Notes: generated by a model from the sequence alone, not told the origin. A stretch of DNA of 64,000 nt from Selaginella moellendorffii (GCF_000143415.4 NW_003314284.1:1344984-1408983), one strand, 5' to 3'. Positions 29,201 to 41,300 are shown, counted from the stretch's first letter. Program-made: numbers and translations.

Positions 29201-31274
29201 AGCAATCGTCATCTTCATCCTCGCTCTCAACTTCCTCGCATACCTGGCGTACAAAAAGTCCCGCTTGCCGGAGCTGGCGCCATCTCCTGTCAGGAAAGGT
29301 CAGCTTCATCCAGTTGCCGACGAAGAAGCTGTAAAACCAGATCCGGAGGAGCTGAGCAGAGTAGAGGACGGTAGCCTCCGCGACGGTCCCGGTCAAGAAG
29401 AAGCAGCCAAGTGGATGGAACTCCATCTTCCTGTGAGGCCTCTAGTTCTCACGTTCTTCGACATCACTCTTCCGACAGGGCACCTGAGCCTGATCTCCGG
29501 CTATGTCAAGCCAGGCCAGATGCTAGCTCTCGTCGGAAGCACTCGCGCAGGAAAGTCGACACTCCTCAAGTGCCTGGCCGGCAGGATGCCCTCGGAAGGC
29601 GAGGTACTCGTCAATGGTGTCCGGCTGAAGAAGACGTGCTTCCACCGCATCTCTGGCTTTGCCGAGAACGTCGAGATGCACCAGCCGTATCTCACAGTCC
29701 GAGAGTCTCTCGAGTTCAGCGCCAACCTCCGGCTCAGGCGTCACATAAGCTCCGCCGACAAGGCTCGTCACGTCGATCTCATACTCGAGCTCACAGGCCT
29801 CTCCCACGTAAGCAACAAGCTAGTCGGGGTGTTCCAGCAGATGAACAAGCGACCGCGGGAGATCACCAAGAAGCTCACCATAGCCATCGAGCTGGCAGCA
29901 AATCCCAGCATCCTGTTTCTCGACGATCCAACTTCGCAGCTGGACGGAGCCAGCGCGAGAAACGTTCTGCACCTCTTGCAAACGGTGGCCATGAACGGAC
30001 GCACGCTGCTCGTCACCTTGCACCATCCCAGCGCCGAGACACTAGGCCTCTTCCACAGCGTGCTGGTCTTGCGGGAGGGGAAGCAAGTCTACTTCGGACC
30101 ACCCGGTACCAACGGCAGCCAGCTCCTCGACTATTTCACGGCCATTCCAGGCGTGCCACCTTACGACCCGCGGCGGAGCCCGATGGTGTTCCTGCTGGAC
30201 ATCCTGGGTGGCGGAACCACGAAGCGGGAGCCCGCGGCGGACTTCGTCTCCGCATATCATAACAGCCCACTGCAGCTCGCAAACGCGGCCGAGCTCCAGT
30301 CCCTGCGTGACCAGAAAGACGACGGCCTCCACCATCTCAACTCCCGCTACATCGCCCCCTACAAGACGCAGTTCGCTATGGTGTTCCTCCGCAACGCCAG
30401 GTTCCTGTGGCGCAACGTCCGCTACACTTTCAACCGGCTCACGGGCATTGTCATCATCGCGCTCGTCATCGGCACACTCTTCCTCAACATCGACGTCGAG
30501 CGGTCCACCTCCATGCAGTCGGCGTCGCTCATCATGTACATCGAGGCCATCCTCATCTGCGCCACCACCGCCAACAATCTCATCCCGCAGCTCGGCACCG
30601 ACAGGCAGGTCTACGTCCGCGAGAGCCGAGCTCGCATGTACACCTCGCTGCTCTACCCGCTGTCCTGGCTCGTCTCGGAGATCCCATACATCCTCCTGGG
30701 AACGTTCGTCTTCGTCGGGATAGCAAACGGGATGGCCGGCGTCGGAGTCGACACCTTCACGATGTTCCTCAAGTACTGGACGTGCCTCTTCCTCTTCACC
30801 ATGGTGGTGGTGTGCTACGGCGTCTTCCTGGCCTGCGCAGCTCCGATCCCGACCATAGCCGTCACCTTCTCCTCCATCATCATGTCCATGTGGATCTCCT
30901 CGTCCGGCGTCTCGGTTCCCAGGAACAGGATCCGCTTCTACAAGTGGCTCTACTGGATGAACCCGTTCCAGTACACGATCAACATCCTCACCCCGACCTC
31001 CTTCTACTGCGACACTGGGACCCCGGCCTGCTTGAGCTGCGTCATCCGCCAGCCGTGCCCCGGCTGCCACTGCAAGAGGCTTCACGACGTCGAGCAGCTC
31101 CTGACCCGGACCAACACCACCCGGCCTGCGTTCGTGTGGGATAGACTGCTGGCTACCAGACCCATCGAGATGAGCCGCAACCACTGGGACTATCTGGCGC
31201 TGTGTGGGATGGCGCTCTTCTTCGCGGCGCTGGCGGTCACGTCTTTCAAGTTTCTCAAACACAACAGAGCTTGA
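26240..31274 (+). CDS. Full-size ABCG (PDR-type) transporter with inserted PDZ-like domain, copy B
   Basis: Tandem paralogue of the upstream gene, 1483 aa. Exons: 26240-26437, 26512-26725, 26796-26821, 26880-27010, 27070-27561, 27616-27866, 27914-28134, 28196-28336, 28389-28646, 28704-28875 and 28927-31274. Exons 3, 4, 8, 9 and 10 have the same lengths as in copy A (26, 131, 141, 258 and 172 bp). The order is NBD1 (Walker A GPAGSGKTALLK), a PDZ-like domain (about 424-511), TMD1, NBD2 (GSTRAGKSTLLK, intact P-loop) and TMD2. The PDZ match is clearest here: EISIQHDTLNGPGVYVTNV, then GAVRVGDEITAV, then KVADLLNSREGSLHVQLER. Both signatures are degenerate and the catalytic Glu is Gln in NBD1 (LYDQ) and Asp in NBD2 (LDDP). 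The NBD2 H-loop His (LHHPS) is kept, so this copy is less worn than A. Its 3' end converges on TAF5 60 bp away. Confidence 0.91.
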
Positions 31275-31334
31275 GGTTCTCGCTTCCTTCAGCGTTATGC
31301 TTTTCCAAGATGATTTCCACCAGGAGAATGTAAC

Positions 31335-34279
31335 TTAGTGGCCTTTGCTGGGACTAAAGGCGCCAGCGACGAACAGCAAGTTCCTCCTAGAAAACTACAG
31401 TGGAAAATAACGGTGTAAATCAGCGTGTAACTACAAAGAAAAAGCGTGTTGTTACTCACTCTTAGTGTGTAGATTGGAGTCGATTTGGTTGGCAGTGTCT
31501 TCAACAATCGCAATCTCCTTGTTCTGCACAAACAGAGAATAAAAAAAACAAATACAAAGCTCTCAGAGCTTTAAAAGAAGATGATTAAAATACTCACTTG
31601 TCTGCAGTGACTTTAGAGCTCCCGTTCACATCCCACAGTCTGACAGTGTTATCAGCGGAACCAGAAGCCAGAATGGACCCTTCGCCACTGGAGGAAAAAA
31701 AATCAAGAAAAAAATCAATCGTTTTTCTCCAGAGGCTCTTGCTACCTGAAAGCGAGGCTCCAAACGCAGCCGGTGTGACCCAGCAGAGGAGTCACGCAGC
31801 GGCTGGATGCCAAATCCCACATCATAATGGCCCCATCCTCGTCACCCGATGCCATGAAGAGTCCATCAGGGGACATGGCAATCGACACGATCATCGACCT
31901 GTGGCCTGTGAAAATGCGTACACACTCTCCAGTTTGTACGTCCCACAGCCTGACAGTCTTGTCGCTTGAGCCTGTAGCAATATAATTGCAATTGACATGC
32001 CACTGCACGCACTGCAAACGCATGCAGCAACTCGCTCAAGTTTATGCGAGGGAGAGAAACGACATAAGCGGAAAGGTAGAACTTACATCCACGTCTGAGA
32101 GATGGCCAGCCATTATCCTCAGCGGTTGCAATCTATCCATGGACCACACTCTTGCAGTCCGGTCGTAAGACGCGCTCGCGAAATAATGTCCCACTGGACT
32201 ATACTGCAAGAGTAGCCGGAGATCAGACCGACTATAAGGCCAAAAGCCTGTCATACCTGAACATCCCAGACGGGATAGTTATGTCCTTTGTAGCAAGCTA
32301 AGTTGGCATTCAGCCTGGTGCTCCAAAGGCGTACTTCAAGACAGATAGCAAAACGTTTAGCAAGCTCCTGCAAAGACCAAGATAACTCACTTGTACAATC
32401 TCCTGATGCTGATAGCAGTGAATCACCCTCAGGGCTAAAGTCCACACCATATACTGGGCCAGCATGTCCAACCAATCGTATGTAGCTGGAACTGCGACCC
32501 TCAAACTGGCCCTTGCCTACAAAACTGACGAATTGATGTTGGTCTTTTATTTAGAGACTGCTTACCAGCATCCGAATACATTGAAGGCTCGCCCATCTTT
32601 ACCATGTCCCAGAGCTATAAGAAGTTTCTAAAGTCAATACACGCAACGAATAACAATTATAGACGTACCTTAATTGCCGAATCAGAGAATCCTCCAGCCA
32701 GATAAGCACCGTCTGCTGATATTGAAGCACAGTTCAGGCTGCCAGTGGCTCCAAGTTCACCAAATCATTCTCAAAACTCATCATGCATCCAAACCTGTTG
32801 TTTGTGTTCACAAATGTGTAACAGCTCACTGATGGCAACGCAGTGCTTCCGAGCTTGACTCTATTACGCAGGTCATCCAGAGCTTGCCGTTCAAAGTCGT
32901 CAGTCCTGCAGAGAAGCCAGTTCAAATTCCTCGTGTTGCAGAATTGAAAAGCTTACAGCAGTGGCATCGTCAACTCCGGCTTCAATCGGGGGACAGATCT
33001 GGCAGCCGGTTCGGCCTTTAATCCTTTACCTGCTTTGTCCCTTTTCACTCTCTTTACTTTCCCGTCGGCAGCTCGTTTCTAAGAATCAATCTCGTAAGAC
33101 GATGGATATCACAAAGGAAAAACAAGGAAATCGCGCACTTTAGCTTCGTCTGTTTCCGCATCTTTATCCGCGTCAGCCTTCTCCAGCTCTGCCGCTATTT
33201 GCTTCTCAAACTTATCTTCCAAGGATCCTTCAAGAATCTGCATAAAGAAAATGAAGGTCCAGCCCAACCAGAAAGGAAATTTACCCACCCCCCAGTGAAT
33301 CTCCTTTTGATTTGTCGCTTCAACCACTGCCTGGACCTTTGCAGGAAGAGAGCTAGATTCATCATCGTCCACTAAAGCTGCTGGTTGCCCAGGAAGGACT
33401 GCTTTCAACAACCTGAAAGAGTTAGTCCAATGGAACCGACAAACTAGAGACGACCTTTCAAGTTGATATGTGAATTGACGATCCCAAGCATTAACATTGA
33501 TTCTGTGCTCTGGAGATATTGCAGAAGTAACTCGAAAGAATACTGCATTTTAAACGGGATTATGAGCATTCCAGTTGCAGCACGAAATTTCTACCTGGCA
33601 CATCTTGACGTGTACTTTGTTCTCTTGAAGCGTGCATGCAGTCTCGTTTTCCTACGAAAAAACCAGAACCTTGAGACTCCAAGCTCGACCCTTAAAAGGA
33701 AAGCTACCTGGAGGTGCTGAGGAGTAATCACTCCCTCTAGTTTCTGAAGATCTCTTATATGTTGCGGTTGATGGTCATCCCGAAAACTTTGGAAGAATTC
33801 TCGTGCTGTAACTTTCCCCTCAGCGGGAAAACAACCATGCCAAATGGAACAGCGTACCTTCTTGCGCGAAACCTTTCGCCACCAATTCCATGTAACAGTG
33901 CACAAACACCGGATAGAGTATACGAAGTAGCTCAGTCTGCCACAGAGAGAAAAATTCACAAAACCTTGAAAACAAGCAAGAGCTGCAATAAGAACCTTGT
34001 AGAGATCCAGAGAAGAGTGAACCCAGTTTCGGAGCTTACTATAGCTCTCCTTGTACCGCCCAGCCTCATTGTCAGCTCTAAGAATTTAGCACGCAATGCT
34101 GATCAAAACCCTACACGCTAGAGAAGAGATTACCTGGAATGGTTGATAATGTGGCTGATGGCGCCAGACGTATCGCTATTCTGCTTCTGCTGCTCCTGGA
34201 GCAGCGCAATCTCGGCGACGCGGTACTTCTTGCGCCGCAGGTACTCTAGCACGACCTTCTCCTCTGCGTCCTCCTCCAT
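31335..34279 (-). CDS. TAF5: TFIID subunit TAF5 (LisH, NTD2 and WD40 protein)
   Basis: TAF5 is a scaffold of the general transcription factor TFIID in the nucleus. Nineteen exons (minus strand, plus coordinates): 31335-31394, 31460-31523, 31598-31687, 31746-32011, 32087-32203, 32257-32333, 32391-32516, 32566-32614, 32669-32738, 32795-32905, 32957-33078, 33139-33237, 33289-33401, 33455-33542, 33595-33651, 33708-33805, 33858-33936, 33996-34077 and 34134-34279, giving 637 aa. The N-terminal LisH-like segment is followed by the TAF5 NTD2 domain (YKESYSKLRNWVHSSLDLYK, FFQSFRDDHQPQHIRDLQKL, LLLQYLQSTESMLMLGIV). The WD40 propeller includes HYFASASYDRTARVWSMDR, IATGSSDKTVRLWDVQTGE and ASGDEDGAIMMWDL, close to plant TAF5. 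Two acceptors (before 33401 and 33805) were moved from the nearest AG to keep the family frame, so those borders are less sure. Confidence 0.94.
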
Positions 34280-35354
34280 CGGAAGAACCCTAAAACCCCT
34301 TAACAATATTAGAACCGGAGTCGAACCCGCAACCTCCTCCGCCCTAGTTAGCCCCAGGCATCATTCATGCATACATAGCCGACAATGCCATAGCCGACAA
34401 GGTGAGGTGGCGCCTGTGCACCCTGGAAGGCAGGCACGCGCGGACATCATGTCGCACGACTCCCCTCACGCCACATGCATGATCATCATCAACACCATCA
34501 TGACCATCGTCGCCACCATGATGACAACCATGAGAGAGAGGGCGCAGCGCAGGCAGGAGAAAACGCGAGGCAACCATCATACCGCCAGTGCCAATGTATG
34601 ATTGACCGCCGAGGGGCGCAACGTGTCCGCCACGTGGTTCCATTCGGCCCAATCACCGGCGGGTATTCCGCGGGGACCACGTGAGTCAGCACCAGTCCGT
34701 ACCGTTGGGCGGTTGGATCCCATTATGGAGCATGTGGAAGATTCAAAGCCTTCTTTCCTCAAACTAAATCGCCTCTGCTGGCCAACAATCAATCAGTCGC
34801 GAAAATCATACCAATAGTACAGTAAAATCTCATGACCATTGTGAAATCTCAAACCAAAAATTTCCTCCATCGATCTCGAACCAAATCTCCACGCCCAAAT
34901 CAATCGCGAAAATCTCCAATAGTAAGTAAAAATAGAAATTTCCTCGATTCATCAAGGTCTTAAATCACCTCGCCCACCAAACCAATCGCGGCCGCAGCCA
35001 ATAAATTCTCATGACCATCGTGAAAACCAAAAATTCCTCTCGATCTCGGTCCGTTGAATTCTCAGTCTTCTACGCTTCACCGCTAATTAGTCAAAACTCC
35101 AATCCAAGCAGCCGATGGCTATGAACACGTCCAGTCTACCTAGAGCAGTACACAAACTCTCACACGCGGCTAGCGTTAGTAGAGTAGTAGTAGCAGTCAG
35201 GTATGCCCGCCCTGGTCACGCATTAAATCACTTTTGTAAACACGAGATCCAGCGCCACGCAGTAAGAATGGATAAAAAAGGAAAAGCTCATTCAAAATCA
35301 TCATCATTCATGGCGATTGCATCACACACACACACGGCCCACTCATCATGATTC

Positions 35355-35393
35355 GTGCATGACTCATGCATGGCCCATGCATCTCCATGCATG
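35355..35393 (+). promoter_or_regulatory. Phased RY (CATGCA) motif cluster
   Basis: Four GCAT cores begin about 10-11 bp apart; three of them are full ATGCAT palindromes at 35366, 35377 and 35387. CATGCA is the RY element bound by B3 factors of the ABI3/FUS3/LEC2 group. Regulatory action here is inferred. Confidence 0.5.
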
Positions 35394-35724
35394 CCCCCAT
35401 TCAAGCTTAAACTTGATTTGATCAACTTGTCTATCTTCTTCCTCGTGGCTACTACCGCTCACAAGTCTCGAGTGAGCGAATTCCTGCGAATAATTTACAC
35501 GAGCGAGCGCAAGAGCGCAAGAGCAGCAAAACAGCAGCAACAGTCCACAAGCAAGATAGATGCCACTGTCCTAAGTACCGCGGAATTCTTGTACCGCATG
35601 TAGAAACAAGCTTTACAAACACACACACACACCACATTTGTGTTGTTGAATCTCGGCACACCTCACGGGTCGCGCACGACTTCCTTCCTTTGCTGGGCTT
35701 GGCCCCATCCAAACTGTGGCTGGC

Positions 35725-35726
<2 letters not shown>

Positions 35727-35759
<33 letters not shown>
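35727..35759 (+). repeat. (GA)n dinucleotide repeat
   Basis: About 16 uninterrupted GA units downstream of the HD-Zip gene. Confidence 0.95.
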
Positions 35760-35762
<3 letters not shown>

Positions 35763-36267
35763 TGTGTGTGTGAAAGGTTTTTTTGTGCTTGGGTGTAAGT
35801 ACATATGTATTTCTTGCTCTGTGTGGAAGAAGAAAATTTGTGTGTGAATGATTTCTCTGAGCCTGACTCGCTGCTTGCTGACTGATGACTGACCCATCCA
35901 CTCAACTGACTGTCCAAATTTTTCCAGCCTTTGCTTTTGACTTTGCCAAAGGCCAGGCGAGAGACAAGCCAAGCCCAGCTTTGCTTGCTCGCTTAAAATC
36001 GTCCCAAAAGTACGATAGCGATGACTCACAGTTGTTCTTGCTTGCTTTGCTTGCTTGCTGGTGCGAGTGTGAGTGCGTGTGTGTGTGTGGAGTGATCATG
36101 ATCGAACGCGCGCAAGTTGGTAGTATATCCAGTCAGAAAGAAACTTTTGGAAACCTTCCACTTTTGGTCGCCATGGAACAGAGATCGGCCCTCGGATCTA
36201 TCACCACTTTGCCGCTGGGTCGGGATGATCTTGGATGATCAATCTCGCTTGCTTCGCTCGCGCGGAA

Positions 36268-37630
36268 TCAGCTCTGGTAGGCGGCGGGGGGCTGGGAGTG
36301 AGGCGCGAAGTGATGGCCGCCGCCGATGGCTCCTGCTGCTTGTTGTTGAAGGTGGTGGGGGTGGTGGGATTTGGAGAAAGATGGTGGGATGTGGCCGGAT
36401 CTGGTGTCCACCGCCGCCAATCTCTCGCAGGATGGGCACATTGTAAGCGTGGCTGCAGGGAGCGGCATGTAAAAGTCCTGGGAGATGACGCAGGGAGGAG
36501 GGACTTTGATGGCGCGGAGCTCCTGGAGCTCCTTTTGGAGCCGCCGGTTCTCCTCGGTCAGCGTCTCGCAGCAGCGCTTGAGGAGCTCGCAGTCGATCTC
36601 GGTCTGCTTGAGCTTGGTCCTGCAAGAACAAGAGAAACGAGATGAGCATCGATAGAAACGAGAAAAGAGAGCTTTGATCTTCTCCTACCTTGCGCGACGA
36701 TTTTGGAACCAGACTTCTACTTGGCGAGGCCTCAAATTGAGATGCTTGGCCAGTGCGTTCTTTTGCTTCTGCGAGAGCGAGAAAGAAAGAAAAAGATCCA
36801 GTCAGTCGAATAGATCGAAACGAGATGAGACGTTCTTCCACTCTCCAACTCACCGGATTGAGAGTGCTGTGCTCTTTGAAACTCTTCTCGAGGAGAGCCG
36901 ACTGCTCCTTGGATAGGCGGAGCTTCTTGCGCGGAGCTCCATCCTCCTCGTCACTCCCCCTGGAGCTGACTTCGCAATTGGCACGATCGCCAGCATCGCC
37001 GTCGCCGCCGCCGCTGGGGCGCGGATCTCTCTCCCTCTTGATGTTGACACTGCTGCTCTCGCCGCCCTTGCGAGCAATGTCGAACGCGAACGCGCCGGCG
37101 CTGCCGCCGGGCGAGACGCTGCAGCTCCGCGGGGACGATGCCCCTCCATCCACGTCCGCAGGGATCTCATTCATGTCGATGCCGCGCGGCGGCCCCGGCG
37201 ACGCCCCCCTGCTCGACGAGTGCGTCTCAGGCGCAGCGATTTCCTCGCAATCTACACAGAAAGAAATGAATAATCGGTGAGAAACCCATCAAGACCCATT
37301 ACTGGGATCGTCAATCTCACCATTGTGGATCCCCGAGCTCGCCGCTCCTCCAAACAGCGACTGCCGAGTGAGCTGCGACACGCAAGAGACGGGCGGTGGC
37401 GATTCGGTGTTGTGATTCGAGGCCGCCATCGCTGGCACCGCTGGAGCTCTCGGCAAGAGATCCAGCTGCACTGGAAAAGATCTTTGCTGCTGCTGCTGCT
37501 GCTGGTGATGGTGATACTGCGCGGCCATCGCCATCTCGATCTCCTCCCTCCGCACGGCGCAAGAATTCTTGGCCATCGCGAAGCAGCTGCTGGTGGCAGT
37601 GTCGAGGCCCAGTGTGAGACCACTCGACAT
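36268..37630 (-). CDS. Class II homeodomain-leucine zipper transcription factor (HD-Zip II)
   Basis: A nuclear DNA-binding regulator; class II members work in shade, auxin and leaf-polarity responses, usually as repressors. Four exons (plus coordinates): 36268-36619, 36689-36768, 36854-37251 and 37321-37630, giving 379 aa. Near the start is LTLGL, an LxLxL EAR repression motif. The homeodomain (about 235-295) begins [19 protein letters not shown] and ends [18 protein letters not shown]. The leucine zipper follows directly ([22 protein letters not shown]). The class II signature CPSCE comes after it as [10 protein letters not shown]. The N-terminus is unusually long, Ser/Gly/Gln-rich, with a polyQ run. 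In-frame ATGs at 37714 and further upstream could lengthen it. I chose 37630 because it places the EAR motif at the N-terminus, as in relatives. Confidence 0.94.
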
Positions 37631-38151
37631 TGCTCGGAGGCGCTCGTGGTGGCTCTCCTCCCGTCGGAACATGGCGGCGCCGCTGCTCCTCCCGCCCACC
37701 TCTAGCGACAACATGGGAAGCAAGAACGAGAAGGAACAAGATCCCCTCTTCGTTTTCCCTGATCTCTTGTGCTGGCTCGCTAAAACACGAAGAAGGCCGT
37801 GCGTGCGTGTGCTATCACTCCTCACAGCCAAACAAGAAATTTTCAAATCTCTCAACGGAGAAATCTAGAGCTCGCTGTGGCCTGCTAGCGATGATCCCAC
37901 TGGAAGCTCTCTCGATCGATAATGTAGGGTTAAAAACCCTGGACCGTTTGGTTTTATAAAGAGAGGCCACCCAAATTACCGGGCATTCCCCCTGGCCAAA
38001 ACAGTGTGGCCACCCGCCCGGCCATCCACGTCAGCAGCGCAGTAGCCGTTGACGGCATTGACGGACGGAGGCCCAGCCAACGACGTTCCGTTAGGATAAC
38101 GCGCGGTAGCTACAAGCCACATGGCACAATCGTACCGTACGAATGTGTGAC

Positions 38152-38360
38152 CACGTGAGTGGGCCCCGGTGGCAGCGTCCACGTGAAGCTGCCGGCGGGG
38201 GCGCGAATGATGGGAGGACAGGAGCGCGGCAGCCAATGATGAGGCCGCGATGAGTGGGCCGTCCCCTGACAAGCCGGCGTGTCGAGCGTGGCAGCGTACG
38301 AAGCGGCCACGTCAGGTTGTCGGCCTTGAGGGGGCAGGCCGGGAGCACACACAATCATTG
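38152..38360 (-). promoter_or_regulatory. Candidate HD-Zip II promoter module: two G-boxes and an HD-Zip II palindrome
   Basis: CACGTG occurs at 38152-38157 and 38180-38185, about 520-555 bp upstream of the HD-Zip start. CAATCATTG at 38352-38360 matches the known class II binding site CAAT(C/G)ATTG. G-boxes bind bHLH/bZIP factors such as PIFs, so light control and self-regulation are plausible but inferred. Confidence 0.5.
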
Positions 38361-41300
38361 GGAAGAGCATATCCATCCCACTTTATTCATTCAAATCAAT
38401 CAGCGCAACCAAACCAACCAGACCATAGGAAAGAAGAAACCACATATGATTAAACGAGGGAATATAGAAATGCCGCTGCTTTGGGCCTGTGCGGTGGCGG
38501 GCTGACTCGCGGCGGATTTGTGATTGCAGCAAGAATACATTAGAAAAATAACCACGCACACGCAACATATGTGGACATGATTCGTACGTATGGTGAAACT
38601 TTTTCAACCATACTTTAACCCCATTTTTCTTATTAACCCTTTGGTCCGGGTTGGAAGCAGCAGCCCCCACGCTCTGTTTTTACGGTGGCGGTGAAATGTT
38701 CTTGTTCCGTGTGGCTGCCTCCGGGGACAAGAACTGACATTGCTTGCGGTAAATGTGCACAGCAAGGGAGAAAGAATTGTCCCACCCGACCCAGCTCCAA
38801 CCCCCGCACCACCACCAAAGCGTCCCCACAGAGTCGCAAGAAACTCATCGATTAGAGAATCACGCTTCTACTGCTGGCGTGTTGGTTCCGACCGACCCGA
38901 CCCAACCGGCCGTCCGACCGACCCAAAAATCTCGTCTCATCGTCGGAAGGGAAGAATCATAGAGAATTTCTTTCACCGTCACCTTTTGCTTCATCCACAC
39001 ACATGCAATCACTTGGAGTGATTGTTGACAATGGGGGCGGATAGAAAAAGAGAGAGAGAGAGAGAGGAGAGTGGGGTCATTCACTCACACGTCCCCCTTT
39101 TTCTTGCTTTGCCTTTTAACTTTTGCTTTGCTGCTGCTCGCTAGTAGTTTGTTGGTTGGTTAGTTGGACCCCACGGCAATAATTTTTGACCCCATGGGTG
39201 AGTCCACCACCCCCGAAGAAGTGGAAACAAACATTCGGAAAATGGGAGGGAAATTCTGTGCTCATTGGCCATTGCCGGTAACGTTTTGCTTTTGCTTGCA
39301 TTCCAAGGTAAAATAGGACTTGTCGTTATGATATCATCAATCAATCAAGCGGTGGTGGAACACTTGGAGATGATGGATGAATTCATTCGTCGGGTTTTGT
39401 TCTCTTCCTCTTGGCCTCTTCTGTTGGAACAGCAATACCAAAGATTCAACCAGATGGACGCCCGTGAGGCCTTTCGTTTGTTTTTGTCTGAGCAAGCGAG
39501 TGGATGTATGATCTCTTCTAGGCTGCGAGTGTGTACTCATCTCCAACTCGAAAACTTCACCCAGCCTTCAAAAGCCCCGCCTACACGTCGATCTCTCCGT
39601 CAACCTTTTAAACAAAGGTAAATGTTGCGCAAGGTGGCAATCAGTCCTATCCAGCCTTCATTTGGCCACTGCTTCAAATTTGAAGCTCAAAGTTGACGTC
39701 GATCACGAGTTTCGATTGTTAAAAACGAGGAGCTTCATCTCCATTTTTCTCATCTTAGAAAACGAGGAACACGTCAAGCTAAGACTTAATGAGAGAAACA
39801 AAAGGGGATTAAACCATAGATGCTTTCCAAGCAAGAAAGACCTTGTCCATCCTTGTCTGAGCTAGAGGGTCTCGTGTGGGCCTCTTTCCTTTTCCTTTAC
39901 AGCATTTACAAGGGAGTGAATGAATCAATGGTCTGATCCCATTGTCAATCCCATAATAGATCTGTGTTGGTTGGAGAAGAGAAAGGTGCCTGATGCTCGC
40001 TAGCTATAAATTCCCTGGAAATTGATTGAAATCATACACATTCCGCCCCTTTGTTTGTTCCAGTCCCTTGTCACTCATTCATTTCACTCATTTCCTCAAG
40101 AATGGTCGATGGATGCATAGATGAAAAAAAAGCTCTATGATCACACAACGGTAGGAGCCCACGCTTTCAATATGTGTAGTTGGAAGAGCACACATACACA
40201 CAGAACGCAGTAGTCTCTTACACACAACAACCTCATCGTTTTCCCGATTGCTTTTGCTGCTCTCTCGCTTTTGGTACACGCCACGCCAAGCTCACGCCAC
40301 TGAAAAAAATACACATATATTTCTTTTCTCATGAAGCCAGTAGCTTTGGTTTTGGTTGTGGTCACCAGCCTACAACACTTTGTACACTGACTGGTTGATT
40401 GGGAGGATCCCTCCAAATTGACGTTTATATCTCTTTTTTATCTCTTTGGACCAACATAGCGATCCAAACCAGGCGATATAAACCTTCAGGAGCAGTGACC
40501 AGAGCCAAATTGGTACGCAGGTGACCATACCAGTCGACACAAGCAAGACTTGGAAAAAATCTTCCAGATCGAATCAAAAGAGCCTTGCTAAAGTTCTGGC
40601 AATCAACTGTAGAGCTCTCAGGCTCAGCCCATACATGTATAACGTGAAGCCATGATAGTTTGGAAACGAAAGTTTGTGGCCGGCTTGTCGGCCTGAGAGA
40701 TATGTCGGTGATTCGGCTGCCGGCCGGCGGTCCCCCACTGGCCGGCGACCGGCCCCTTATCATGGGGTCATGAATTATTGGATTTGTATCTCCGGGGTCG
40801 AATATGCGCGCGCAACTTGCCCAATGATACAGCAAAAGTGTAGAGAAATGTGGGCGTGTAATGCCAGATGGGGACATTTGGAGTTTGGAGCATATGCATT
40901 TCCACAGAGTTTCTTTCCTTTTCTTTTCCAACACCTCCCAGAGCACAACGAGCTTAGACTACTCAAAACAATTGCAATCACGTTATCATAGTTTTATGAC
41001 TGGGCATTTTGGGCAAGCAACCCTCACTCACACCAACACCAAAGTGAAACATTAGATTCTCTGTTTGGATTTGTTGCATAATTCCATTGCTTGTTGTCGT
41101 TGGTCAGCTTGGGAGCTTGCGGGTGGTGTGGGGTCAAAGTCATGTGAATCATATGACGTGCCCCGCTTAACTCAAACTTTAATCAGGCTTTTGGCTGCAA
41201 ACAAAGCCATCCAGAGAACAATCACATGATTGACGCTGCCGAATCATGTCGGGCAGCAAAGCGCAGCCGCCAATCAGAGGATGCCAAAATTTAAAATAAT

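Larger units (their letters stand above)
34280..36267. other. Intergenic: TAF5 promoter and HD-Zip II 3' flank
   Basis: No gene recognised over about 2 kb. It contains a tRNA-like B-box fragment near 34312-34345, clustered RY motifs near 35.36 kb, a (CA)n run at about 35620-35632 and a GA repeat at 35727-35759. The right part is likely the 3' UTR of the HD-Zip gene. Confidence 0.6.

Noticed and set aside
30042-31262. 406-codon minus-strand frame under ABCG copy B
   Set aside because: It lies antisense to clear transporter coding sequence in a GC-rich exon. Its Asp/Glu/Arg-rich translation has no domain, so it is a shadow frame.
40425-40946. 173-codon minus frame between HD-Zip and PPR
   Set aside because: No domain, no splice or family support, and mixed composition. 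Not reported as a gene.
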